DNA of 64,000 bases, taken from assembly GCF_000017505.1 (NCBI RefSeq), contig NC_009675.1, positions 372,001 to 436,000 of the forward strand, given 5' to 3'. The translations under genes and the position numbers were made by a program. The stretch comes from Anaeromyxobacter sp. Fw109-5. GTDB taxonomy: Bacteria > Myxococcota > Myxococcia > Myxococcales > Anaeromyxobacteraceae. Below the pieces are notes generated by a model. It saw only the letters and a program-made list of their open reading frames with translations, was not told the origin of the DNA and made no database searches. How positions within the stretch are numbered: position 1 is the first letter of the stretch; the number at the start of each line of letters is the position of its first letter. This document shows, one piece after another, positions 52,940 to 60,489 of the stretch.

Positions 52940-53556
52940 CGCGCTGCCTCCTTCGCCGCCTGGACGAACCGGCGGACCTTCTCCTCGTCCTTCACGCCGG
53001 GCATGAGCTCCACGCCGCTCGCGACGTCCACCCCGTACGGCCGCACCCTGCTCACCGCCTCGGCCACGTTCTCCGGGGTCAGCCCGCCGGCGAGGAACAC
53101 GCGCGCGGCGCGCGCCGCCTCGGCGGCGAGCTCCCAGTCGAGGGTGCGTCCGCTGCCGCCGAAGCCGGGCCCCGCCGCGTCGAGCAGGAACGCGCTGACC
53201 TCGTAGGCGGCGAGCGCCGCGAGCGCGCTCGGCCCGTCCACGCGGATCGCCTTCACCACCGGCACCGGGAGCGAGGCGCACAGCGCGGGCGGCTCGTCCC
53301 CGTGCAGCTGCGCGGTGCCCACGCCCGAGGCGGCGACGGCGGCGAGGAGCTCCTCCCGCGAGGCGTTCACGAACACGCCGAACGCCTCCACCTCGGGCGG
53401 CAGCTTGCGCACGATCGCGGCCGCGTCGGCGGGCGCGATGAAGCGCTTCGAGCGGGGCCAGAAGTTGAACCCGAGCGCGTCGGCGCCGTGGCGGGCCGCC
53501 GCCAGGGCGTCCTCGAGGCGGGTGATGCCGCAGATCTTGACCTTCACAGGAGGCAT
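52936..53556 (-). CDS. trpF: Phosphoribosylanthranilate isomerase
   Basis: A 206-residue TIM barrel with catalytic Cys in Val-Lys-Ile-Cys-Gly-Ile-Thr near residue 8, Asp in Phe-Leu-Leu-Asp-Ala near 127, and phosphate sites Leu-Ala-Gly-Gly-Leu near 155 and Asp-Val-Ala-Ser-Gly-Val-Glu near 178. ATG at 53556 with AGGAGG-type site upstream. The 44-base gap to trpC carries a short hexamer array; the end overlaps trpB. Confidence 0.95.
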   Translation of the reverse strand: MPPVKVKICGITRLEDALAAARHGADALGFNFWPRSKRFIAPADAAAIVRKLPPEVEAFGVFVNASREELLAAVAASGVGTAQLHGDEPPALCASLPVPVVKAIRVDGPSALAALAAYEVSAFLLDAAGPGFGGSGRTLDWELAAEAARAARVFLAGGLTPENVAEAVSRVRPYGVDVASGVELMPGVKDEEKVRRFVQAAKEAAR

Positions 53557-53566
53557 GGCGACGAGG

Positions 53567-53600
53567 TGGTCGAGCGGGTCGGGGTCGGGGTCGGGGTCGG
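53567..53600 (-). repeat. Hexanucleotide array D between trpC and trpF
   Basis: About four GACCCC units on the transcribed (minus-gene) sense, directly after the trpC stop codon at 53601-53603, then Ser/Asp-codon-like sequence down to the trpF ribosome site. It is the shortest of the four arrays. Confidence 0.75.
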
Positions 53601-54380
53601 CTACGCCGTCATCTCGCGGATCAGCGCTCCCGGGTCCGCGGCCCGCACGAGGGCCTCTCCCACGAGCAGGTTCGCGGCGCCGGCGCGGCGCAGGCGGCGC
53701 GCGTCCTCGGGGCTGCGCACCCCGCTCTCGGCGACCCCGCGCACGCCGTCCGGGAGCCGGGGCAGGATCCGCTCGGAGGTGGCGAGGTCCACGGCGAAGG
53801 TGTGGAGATCGCGGTTGTTCACGCCGACGATCCGGGCGCCCGCGGCGAGCGCGCGGTCCGCCTCGGCCGCATCGTGCACCTCCACGAGCGCGGCGAGGCC
53901 GAGCGCCGAGCAGTCGTCGAGCAGCGCGCGCAGCGCGTCGTCCCCGAGGGCCGCCACGATGAGCAGGGCCGCGTCGGCGCCGGCCGCGCGCGCCTCGAGG
54001 AGCTGGTAGCGGTCGACGACGAAGTCCTTGCGGAGCAGGGGCACGCCGACCGCGGCCCGCACGGCGGCGAGATCCGCGAGCGAGCCGCCGAAGCCCGGGC
54101 CGTCGGTGAGGACCGAGATCGCCGCCGCGCCCGCGGCGGCGTAGCGGCGCGCCTGCGCGGGCGCGTCGAGCCCGGCGGCGATCGCGCCCGCGGACGGGCT
54201 CGCGCGCTTCACCTCGGCGATGATGCGCGCCGGCCCGCCGGGCAGCGAGAGCGCCGCCTCGAAGCCCCGGGGCGGCGGCGCCGCGCGGGCGCGCGCCTCC
54301 AGCTCGCCGTCGGGCTCGGCCGCCCGGCGCGCCGCGACCTCCTCCCGCTTGCGCGCCAGGATCCCCTCGAGGAAGGTCAC
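53601..54380 (-). CDS. trpC: Indole-3-glycerol-phosphate synthase
   Basis: A 259-residue TIM barrel. Catalytic Lys in [10 protein letters not shown] near residue 57, Leu-Arg-Lys-Asp-Phe-Val near 116, Glu in Val-Glu-Val-His near 165, Gly-Val-Asn-Asn-Arg-Asp near 189 and Ala-Glu-Ser-Gly-Val near 216. GTG start overlaps the trpD stop (GTGA). Confidence 0.95.
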   Translation of the reverse strand: MTFLEGILARKREEVAARRAAEPDGELEARARAAPPPRGFEAALSLPGGPARIIAEVKRASPSAGAIAAGLDAPAQARRYAAAGAAAISVLTDGPGFGGSLADLAAVRAAVGVPLLRKDFVVDRYQLLEARAAGADAALLIVAALGDDALRALLDDCSALGLAALVEVHDAAEADRALAAGARIVGVNNRDLHTFAVDLATSERILPRLPDGVRGVAESGVRSPEDARRLRRAGAANLLVGEALVRAADPGALIREMTA

Positions 54381-55390
54381 GCCCCACCCCGCGTGACCGC
54401 GACGAGGCGGGCGAGCTTGTCGGACGCGGCGCCGCGATCGACGGCCTCCGCGCCGAGCCGCACCCCCTCGCGCAGGTCGGCGGCCGCGCCGGCCGCGACG
54501 AGCGCCGCCGCCGCGTTCGCGAGCGCGGCGTCGCGCGGCCCGCCCTGCTGGCCGGCGAGGACGTCCGCCAGGATGCGCGCGTTCCGGTCGGCGTCGCCGC
54601 CGGCGATCTCGGCCTCCTCGTGCCGGCGGAGGCCGAGGTCCTCCGGCACCATGGCGTAGCGCTCGCACTCGCCCGCGCGCACCTCGCACACGTGCGTCAT
54701 GCCGGTGACCGCGATCTCGTCGAGCCCCTCGCCGTGGACGACGAACGCGTGCGCGGCGCCGAGCGCGGCGAGCACGCCGCCGAGGATCGGCACCCAGCGC
54801 GGCTCGTAGACGCCCAGGACCTGGTAGCGCGCGCCGGCCGGGTTGGCGAGCGGCCCGAGCAGGTTGAAGACGGTCCGGACCCCGAGCTCGCGCCGGATGC
54901 CGGCCACCGCCTTGAACGCAGGGTGCAGGCGCGGCGCGAACAGGAAGCCGATGCCGACCTCCTCGATGGCGCGCTCCACCACGTCCTTCGCCGCGTCCAC
55001 GTCCACGCCCAGCGCGGCGAGCACGTCCGCCGAGCCCGAGCGCGAGGAGACCGCGCGGTTGCCGTGCTTCGCCACGGTCACGCCGGCGCCCGCCACGATG
55101 AACGCGGCGGTGGTGGAGATGTTGAAGGTGTGCCGCCCGTCGCCGCCGGTCCCGCAGGTGTCCACGAACACGTCCCGGTCCACGCGGATGGGGTCGACGC
55201 GGGCCCGCATCACCTCCGCCGCGCCGGCGATCTCCTCCACGGTCTCGCCCTTCAGCCGCAGCGCCGCGAGGAACGCGCCCACCTGCGCCGGCGTCGCGCC
55301 GCCGTCCGCGATCTCGTCCATCACCGCGGACATCTCCGCGCGCGCGAGGTCGTGGCGGTCGAGGAGCCGCGTCAGGGCCTGCTGGATCAT
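54377..55390 (-). CDS. trpD: Anthranilate phosphoribosyltransferase
   Basis: A 337-residue enzyme that joins anthranilate to PRPP. PRPP-binding motif Asp-Thr-Cys-Gly-Thr-Gly-Gly-Asp near residue 78, Lys-His-Gly-Asn-Arg near 106 and Asn-Leu-Leu-Gly-Pro-Leu-Ala-Asn-Pro near 175 are intact. It is not fused to trpG. ATG overlaps the trpG stop. Confidence 0.95.
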   Translation of the reverse strand: MIQQALTRLLDRHDLARAEMSAVMDEIADGGATPAQVGAFLAALRLKGETVEEIAGAAEVMRARVDPIRVDRDVFVDTCGTGGDGRHTFNISTTAAFIVAGAGVTVAKHGNRAVSSRSGSADVLAALGVDVDAAKDVVERAIEEVGIGFLFAPRLHPAFKAVAGIRRELGVRTVFNLLGPLANPAGARYQVLGVYEPRWVPILGGVLAALGAAHAFVVHGEGLDEIAVTGMTHVCEVRAGECERYAMVPEDLGLRRHEEAEIAGGDADRNARILADVLAGQQGGPRDAALANAAAALVAAGAAADLREGVRLGAEAVDRGAASDKLARLVAVTRGGA

Positions 55391-55968
55391 CGCGCCCTCC
55401 CGCCGTCGAGGCGGCGGAGCCAGTTGCCGAGGAGCCGCTTGCCCTCGGCGGTCAGGATCGACTCGGGGTGGAACTGGACGCCCTCCACGTCCAGCGCCCG
55501 GTGCCGCAGCCCCATGATCTCTTCCTCCTCGGTCCAGGCGGTGATCTCGAGGGCCGCGGGCAACGTCTCCCGCTCGACGACGAGCGAGTGGTAGCGCCCC
55601 GCCTCGAACGGCGACGGCAGCCCCGCGAACACGCCCGCCCCGGCGTGCAGGACCGGGCTCGCCTTCCCGTGCACGATGCGCGCGTTGCGGATCACCTTGC
55701 CCCCGAAGGCCTGGCCGATGGCCTGGTGCCCCAGGCACACGCCGAGGATGGGCAGCTCGCCCGCGAGCGCGGCGATGGCCTCGAGCGTCACGCCCGCGTC
55801 GTCCGGCGTGCACGGCCCGGGGGAGAGCACGAGGCCGTCCGGGCGGCGCGCCTGGATCCCCGCGACGTCGATGGCGTCGTTGCGGAACACCTCGACGTCG
55901 GCGCCGAGCTCGCCGAGGTACTGGACCAGGTTGAAGGTGAACGAGTCGTAGTTGTCCAGCAGGAGCAC
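55387..55968 (-). CDS. trpG: Anthranilate synthase glutamine amidotransferase subunit
   Basis: A 193-residue class I amidotransferase that supplies ammonia to TrpE. N-terminus [13 protein letters not shown]; oxyanion Ser-Pro-Gly-Pro-Cys near 51; catalytic Cys in Leu-Gly-Val-Cys-Leu-Gly-His-Gln near 78; His and Glu in Phe-His-Pro-Glu-Ser near 170. GTG at 55968 is the only suitable start; no clear ribosome site precedes it because the dispersed repeat begins about 13 bases upstream. Confidence 0.94.
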   Translation of the reverse strand: MLLLDNYDSFTFNLVQYLGELGADVEVFRNDAIDVAGIQARRPDGLVLSPGPCTPDDAGVTLEAIAALAGELPILGVCLGHQAIGQAFGGKVIRNARIVHGKASPVLHAGAGVFAGLPSPFEAGRYHSLVVERETLPAALEITAWTEEEEIMGLRHRALDVEGVQFHPESILTAEGKRLLGNWLRRLDGGRAR

Positions 55969-55980
55969 CCGCGCAGCACC

Positions 55981-56200
55981 GCCGCACGATGCCTGCCTGC
56001 GGCGGGCGTCCTCGCTCCTTGCGCCTGCGTCCCTCGACTCCGGCGCGCTGCGCGCGCCTACGCTCGGGACGAGCGGGGTATCGAAGGCGCCTCGGCGCGC
56101 GTCGCTGCGGTTGCCCGCCTCGGGCCCGTTCATCCCGAGCGTAGGTCCCGCGCTTGCGCGGGACCGAAGTCGAGGGACGGCCTCGTGCGCCTCGCGAGAA
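55981..56200. repeat. Composite dispersed repeat, copy 3 (long form, in the trp operon)
   Basis: The outer sequence is that of copy 2: GCACGATGCCTGCCTGCGG..., CTCGGCGCGCGTCGCTGCGG, CTCGTGCGCCTCGC. It holds two REP-like cores. One at about 56028-56070 is reversed (arms CGTCCCTCGACTC and CTACGCTCGGGA, centre a CGCGC palindrome). One at 56125-56181 is forward (arm CCCGTTCATCCCGAGCGTAG, centre GTCCCGCG/CGCGGGAC hairpin, arm CGAAGTCGAGGGACGGC). The two cores face each other in opposite orientation. It fills most of the 263-base trpE-trpG gap. Confidence 0.85.
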
Positions 56201-56231
56201 GCGAACGTGCCTCGCTGTCCGTTCCGGCCGC

Positions 56232-57713
56232 TCATCGCTCGCCCCTGCGCGGCCGGCGCCGGCTCGCCTTCGGCGTGCGCGCCGCCACGGTGCGCGCCGC
56301 CGGGGCCGGGGGCCGCGCGACGGCGTCGAGCACGCGAGACTCGGCCTGGGCCACCGCCGTGAACACCGCGCGCGCCTTGTTGAGGGTCTCCTGGTACTCC
56401 GCCTCGGGGTCGGAGTCGTACACGAGGCCGCCGCCCGCCTGGACCGACACGCGCCTGCCGCGCGCCATGAGCGTGCGGATGGCGATGCACATCTCCATGT
56501 CGCCGCCGCGGTCGAAGTAGCCGACCGCGCCGGCGTAGGGTCCCCGCCGCGCCGGCTCCAGCTCGTCGATGATCTCCATCGCCCGCACCTTGGGCGAGCC
56601 GGAGACCGTGCCGGCGGGGAAGCCCGCCCGCAGCACGTCCACCGCGCCGAGGCCGGCGGCGAGCCTGCCCTTCACCTCCGAGACGAGGTGCATGACGTGC
56701 GAGTACCGCTCCACGGTCTTGAGCGCGGTGACGCGCACGCTGCCCACCGCGGAGACGCGGCCGACGTCGTTGCGGCCGAGGTCCACGAGCATGACGTGCT
56801 CGGCGTTCTCCTTCGGGTCGGCGCGCAGCTCCGCCTCGAGCCGCGCGTCCTCCGCCGCGTCCCCGCCGCGCTTGCGCGTGCCCGCGATGGGCCGGAGCGT
56901 CACCTCGCCGTCCTCGAGCTTGATGAGCGTCTCGGGCGAGGAGCCGACGAGGGCGCGCTCCCCGTCCTTCAGGAAGAACAGGTACGGCGAGGGGTTCACG
57001 CGCCGCAGCGCGCGGTAGATCTCGAACGGCGGGACCGAGACCTCGGCGTCGAAGCGCTGCGAGAGCACGATCTGCTGGCAGTCCCCGGCCCGGACGTAGT
57101 CCTTCGCGCGCTCGACCGCGGCGAGGTAGTCGGGCTTCGCCACGCGGGGGACGAGCTCGGACGGCTTCGCGGCGCGCCGCGCCCGGCGGTCCTCGAGCGG
57201 GGCGGCGAGGAGCGCGAGCCGCGCCCGGATGCGCTTCACGGCGCGCGCGTAGAGCGCCCGGGGATCGTCGCCCTCGTCGCAGCGGACCTCGCAGATGACG
57301 TGCAGCGAGTGGCGCCGGTTGTCGAACGCCACCACCTCGTCGAAGTCCATGAGCAGCAGGTCGGGGAACCCGAGCTCGTCCGGGTTCGCGATCGGCACGC
57401 GCGGCTCGAACAGCTTCACCGCGTCGTAGCCGACGTGCCCGACCAGCCCGCCCGCGAAGCGGGGCGTGCCCGGGACGCGCACGGCCGTGTGCGTGGCGAG
57501 CGCGGCGCGCACCGCGGCGAGGGGGTCGCCGCGATCGCCGAGCTTGTGGCGCAGCACGCTCTTGGGGCCGGCGCCGAGGAAGCTGAACCGCGCGCTGCGC
57601 TCGCCGCCCTCGACCGACTCGAGCAGGAACGCCTGCCGCTCGCCGCGGGAGAGCTTCAGGAACGCGGAGACCGGCGTCTCGGTGTCGGCGTCGACCTCGA
57701 CGCGCACCGGCAC
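56232..57713 (-). CDS. trpE: Anthranilate synthase component I (5' end uncertain)
   Basis: A 493-residue chorismate-utilising enzyme from GTG 57713. Thr-Pro-Val-Ser-Ala-Phe-Leu-Lys-Leu (tryptophan-feedback site, Ser in the LLES-like segment nearby), Cys-Gln-Gln-Ile-Val-Leu-Ser-Gln-Arg, Ile-Ala-Gly-Thr-Arg-Lys-Arg-Gly and Gly-Ser-Pro-Lys-Val-Arg-Ala-Met-Glu are present. A Lys/Arg/Ala-rich C-terminal tail of about 25 residues follows. The frame upstream of GTG still encodes family-like residues (Pro-Asp-Leu-Asp-Ala-Phe-Leu-Ser-Leu) to a panD stop at 57795 but has no ATG/GTG/TTG; see findings. Confidence 0.93.
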   Translation of the reverse strand: MPVRVEVDADTETPVSAFLKLSRGERQAFLLESVEGGERSARFSFLGAGPKSVLRHKLGDRGDPLAAVRAALATHTAVRVPGTPRFAGGLVGHVGYDAVKLFEPRVPIANPDELGFPDLLLMDFDEVVAFDNRRHSLHVICEVRCDEGDDPRALYARAVKRIRARLALLAAPLEDRRARRAAKPSELVPRVAKPDYLAAVERAKDYVRAGDCQQIVLSQRFDAEVSVPPFEIYRALRRVNPSPYLFFLKDGERALVGSSPETLIKLEDGEVTLRPIAGTRKRGGDAAEDARLEAELRADPKENAEHVMLVDLGRNDVGRVSAVGSVRVTALKTVERYSHVMHLVSEVKGRLAAGLGAVDVLRAGFPAGTVSGSPKVRAMEIIDELEPARRGPYAGAVGYFDRGGDMEMCIAIRTLMARGRRVSVQAGGGLVYDSDPEAEYQETLNKARAVFTAVAQAESRVLDAVARPPAPAARTVAARTPKASRRRPRRGER

Positions 57714-57794
57714 GGCACGGCCGGGTCTGCACAGGGAGAGGAAGGCGTCGAGGTCGGGCTGGGGCCGGAGGTCACCGGCGCCAAAGAAACACCG

Positions 57795-58190
57795 TCATGC
57801 CGACACCCGCCGCGCCGGCCCAGCGATCTCGACCGCGTCGCTCTCGACGATCTTGTTCTTGCGGTCGACGAGGACCACGGTCGGCTTGAACCCGCGCGCC
57901 TCGGCCTCGTCCAGCTCGGCGAACGTCGCGAGGATGACGAGATCGCCCGGCTTGTTCAGGTGGGCGGCCGCGCCGTTGATGCAGATGACGCCGGAGCCGC
58001 GCTCGCCCTTGATGGCGTAGGTCTGCAGCCGCGTGCCGCGCGTGATGTTCCACACGTGGACGGCCTCGTACTCGAGGATCCCGGAGGCGTCGAGGAGGTC
58101 CTCGTCGATCGAGACGGAGCCCTCGTAGTCCAGGTCAGCGTGCGTGACCGTGGCGCGGTGAATCTTCGACTTGAAGAAGGTCCGGCGCAT
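57795..58190 (-). CDS. panD: Aspartate 1-decarboxylase
   Basis: A 131-residue pyruvoyl enzyme that makes beta-alanine for pantothenate. Self-cleavage site Gly24-Ser25 (Tyr-Glu-Gly-Ser-Val) is intact, as are Lys9 (Ser-Lys-Ile-His-Arg-Ala), Tyr58 (Thr-Tyr-Ala-Ile) and Asn-Gly-Ala-Ala-Ala near 72. It lies directly upstream of trpE on the same strand, probably in one transcript, although it belongs to another pathway. Confidence 0.94.
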   Translation of the reverse strand: MRRTFFKSKIHRATVTHADLDYEGSVSIDEDLLDASGILEYEAVHVWNITRGTRLQTYAIKGERGSGVICINGAAAHLNKPGDLVILATFAELDEAEARGFKPTVVLVDRKNKIVESDAVEIAGPARRVSA

Positions 58191-58321
58191 GGCGAGTGGC
58201 GATCCTTATCCGAACGCGGGCGCCCCGCGCAAGGGTCCTGCGCGGGAGGCGGGCGCCTCACAGCCTGGGCCGCGGCGGCCATGGGGTCGGCAGGGCAGGC
58301 GGGCGCTCCCCGATCGCCCGA

Positions 58322-59083
58322 TCAGGCTGCGACGAACGAGCCCACTCCGCCCGGCGGGGCCTCCTGGTCGAAGAACTTCGGCTCGGTGACGAACGCGCGG
58401 ATCTCTCCGCGAAGCACGAGGTGCACGAGGAGCTGGTCGGCGGGGAAGGCGACCGGCGTCTGCGCCGCGAGGAGCTTCTTCGCTCCCGCGAGGGTGAAGG
58501 CGTATGCGTGAGTGCAGTGGTGCAGCCCGGCGCAGCGAAGATTCGGCGAGAAGGGTCTCGGGTGAAAGCGCAGGATCTCTCGCGGCCTCCACTTCATGAG
58601 CCGCAGCGCCGAGAGCACGACGTAGCTCGCCTGCTTCACGCGGTCGCGCCTGGTGACCGTCTCGAAGTTGGTGTAGCCGAGGTACAGGACGTCCCACGCC
58701 TCGGGCAGCTGCGAGAGCGCCGCCGTGAGCTGAGGAAGGTCGTCGTCGCGCGCGACGACGTCGTCCTCCAGGACGAGCACGCGGCTCCAGCCGTTCTCGA
58801 TCGCCTGCTCGTAGAGCTTCCGATGGGAGAGAGAGCACCCGACCTGGCCGGCGCCCAGGGCCCTGCCGTGACGATCCACCCTCCGGGCGCGCTCTGGCGC
58901 GTAGACGCCCTCGCGCGCGAGCCGATCGAGGTCGAGCTGCTGGCGATCGAAGCCGTGGAAGAACCGATAGTCGAGCCCCGTGAGGCGGGACGTGACGCGG
59001 GCCTGCCTCTCGAGGGCGCGAGGCAGGGTCACGACGAAGATGCGGTCGAACGTTCGGTTGAGGAGGTCGAACGAGGGATGCAC
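58322..59083 (-). CDS. Glycosyltransferase family 25 (LPS biosynthesis type)
   Basis: A 253-residue protein. Features of GT25: Ile-Phe-Val-Val-Thr-Leu-Pro-Arg-Ala near residue 15, Gly-Cys-Ser-Leu-Ser-His near 82 and the Glu-Asp-Asp motif in Val-Leu-Glu-Asp-Asp-Val near 102. Such enzymes transfer galactose or related sugars onto LPS or surface glycans. GTG start before His-Pro-Ser-Phe-Asp. The next gene upstream is a GT4, so the two may act on the same glycan. Confidence 0.84.
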   Translation of the reverse strand: MHPSFDLLNRTFDRIFVVTLPRALERQARVTSRLTGLDYRFFHGFDRQQLDLDRLAREGVYAPERARRVDRHGRALGAGQVGCSLSHRKLYEQAIENGWSRVLVLEDDVVARDDDLPQLTAALSQLPEAWDVLYLGYTNFETVTRRDRVKQASYVVLSALRLMKWRPREILRFHPRPFSPNLRCAGLHHCTHAYAFTLAGAKKLLAAQTPVAFPADQLLVHLVLRGEIRAFVTEPKFFDQEAPPGGVGSFVAA

Positions 59084-59153
59084 GGCTCCAATTGTCGCAT
59101 GCCCTGGCGGGGTTACGCTACCGAGGCGAGACCCGGGGCGGCCCTCCCACCGG

Positions 59154-60446
59154 CTACTCCACCCCCGGCGCTGGCGCCACTCGCCGGACCGGTGACCGCG
59201 GGGTCGGATCCGCGAGGACGCCGGCGAGCACCCGGCACATGCGGCGCGCCCAGGCCGAGTGGGAGAAGGATGCGGCGGCGGCGCGATGACCGGAGAGCGC
59301 GAGGCGGCGCGCGAGCGCGCGGTCGTCGAGCAGCCTCCGCAGCGCAGCGCCGAACGCGTCCGGCGTCGCCGGCGCGATGAGGCCGGTGGCGTTCGGGATC
59401 ACGAGGTTGCCGAGCCCGCCCACGTCGGTCGAGACCACCGCCGCGCCGGCGCACATCGCCTCGATGGCCGAGAGGCTCGTCCCCTCCGACCAGAGGCTCG
59501 GGACGGCCGAGATGTGCGCGCGCCGGTGCTCCTCGACCATCTCGTCGTGCGGTCGCTCGAGGACCTTCACGTTCGCTTGGCGCGCGGCGAGCTCGCGCAG
59601 CCAGGGCTCGCCTGGTCCCCGGCCGACGCAGCGGAACTGGACCTCGGGGTAGCGCGGGGCGATCTCGCGGAGCACGTCCGCCCACAGGAACGTGCCGCGC
59701 TTCATGACGAACCGGCGCGCGAACAGCACGGTGGTCGGCGCATGGAGGTCGCGCCACTTCGCCACCACCTCCGCGCGCGGGAGGAGGGTTCCGAAGTTGG
59801 GCACGTACTCGATGCGCCCACCCCACTCCAGCTGCGGGAACATGAAGCGCGTCACGTTCCCCACGTTCGTGTCCACCGCGACGGTGCGGGTCGTGCGGGT
59901 GACCATCCGAAAGTGCCGCCGCCTCCGACGGTGCCACACCCAGAGCTTCCGGACGTCGCGCACCCATCCCATGAGGCGCGAGCGCGGCCGCCGCTCGAAC
60001 GCGCCGTCGTCCAGGATCCCGTGGTGGAGGAAGACGCTGGGGTGGTCGGCCACGTCGGGCAGGTAGTCCTCGACGAACAGCAGGGTGACCGTGGGCCGCG
60101 CGCCGGCCTCCTCCCGCACGGCGCGCAGGAGCGGACCGACGTCCCGCGGGCGAGCCCAGCTGCGCGCCGAGAGCCCGGGGCGGACCTCGCGCGGCGCGAA
60201 CGGCGTGCGGGAGCGCTGCAGGAACACCACGTCGCCGCCCAGCCCCCGCGCCACCTCCGCGAGCGTCGCCGCGTACGTCTCGGTTCCGCCCGTCTGGATC
60301 TCTCCCGTGACGGGCGAGACGAGCACGTACCCCACCACGGCGATGCGGACCCCCGCCAGGGCGGGAAACTCCGCGCGCAGCGAGTCGGTCCAGCGCGGCG
60401 CGTCCGGCGGCGAGGGCGCGTCGCGCAGAGGCGAGGAGGGGGTCAC
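59154..60446 (-). CDS. Glycosyltransferase family 4 protein
   Basis: A 430-residue GT-B transferase. N-terminal domain has the donor/acceptor loop Thr-Gly-Gly-Thr-Glu-Thr-Tyr near residue 52; C-terminal domain has Phe-Ala-Arg-Arg-Phe-Val-Met-Lys-Arg-Gly-Thr near 245 and Ser-Glu-Gly-Thr-Ser-Leu-Ser-Ala-Ile-Glu-Ala-Met near 325. A basic helix (Trp-His-Arg-Arg-Arg-Arg-Arg-His) near 170 may bind the membrane. GTG start. Sugar unknown; paired with GT25. Confidence 0.84.
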   Translation of the reverse strand: MTPSSPLRDAPSPPDAPRWTDSLRAEFPALAGVRIAVVGYVLVSPVTGEIQTGGTETYAATLAEVARGLGGDVVFLQRSRTPFAPREVRPGLSARSWARPRDVGPLLRAVREEAGARPTVTLLFVEDYLPDVADHPSVFLHHGILDDGAFERRPRSRLMGWVRDVRKLWVWHRRRRRHFRMVTRTTRTVAVDTNVGNVTRFMFPQLEWGGRIEYVPNFGTLLPRAEVVAKWRDLHAPTTVLFARRFVMKRGTFLWADVLREIAPRYPEVQFRCVGRGPGEPWLRELAARQANVKVLERPHDEMVEEHRRAHISAVPSLWSEGTSLSAIEAMCAGAAVVSTDVGGLGNLVIPNATGLIAPATPDAFGAALRRLLDDRALARRLALSGHRAAAASFSHSAWARRMCRVLAGVLADPTPRSPVRRVAPAPGVE

Positions 60447-60489
60447 GTGGTCCGCGGCCTCGCGCGAGATGGCCGCCGGCCGCAGGGGC

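Noticed and set aside
57711-57732. GTG at 57732 as trpE start
   Set aside because: It is in a different frame from TrpE; the product would be unrelated Arg-rich sequence.
57714-58200. Trp attenuator or leader peptide before trpE
   Set aside because: panD ends only about 80 bases upstream in the same frame, and no short Trp-rich frame or alternative terminator stem was found.
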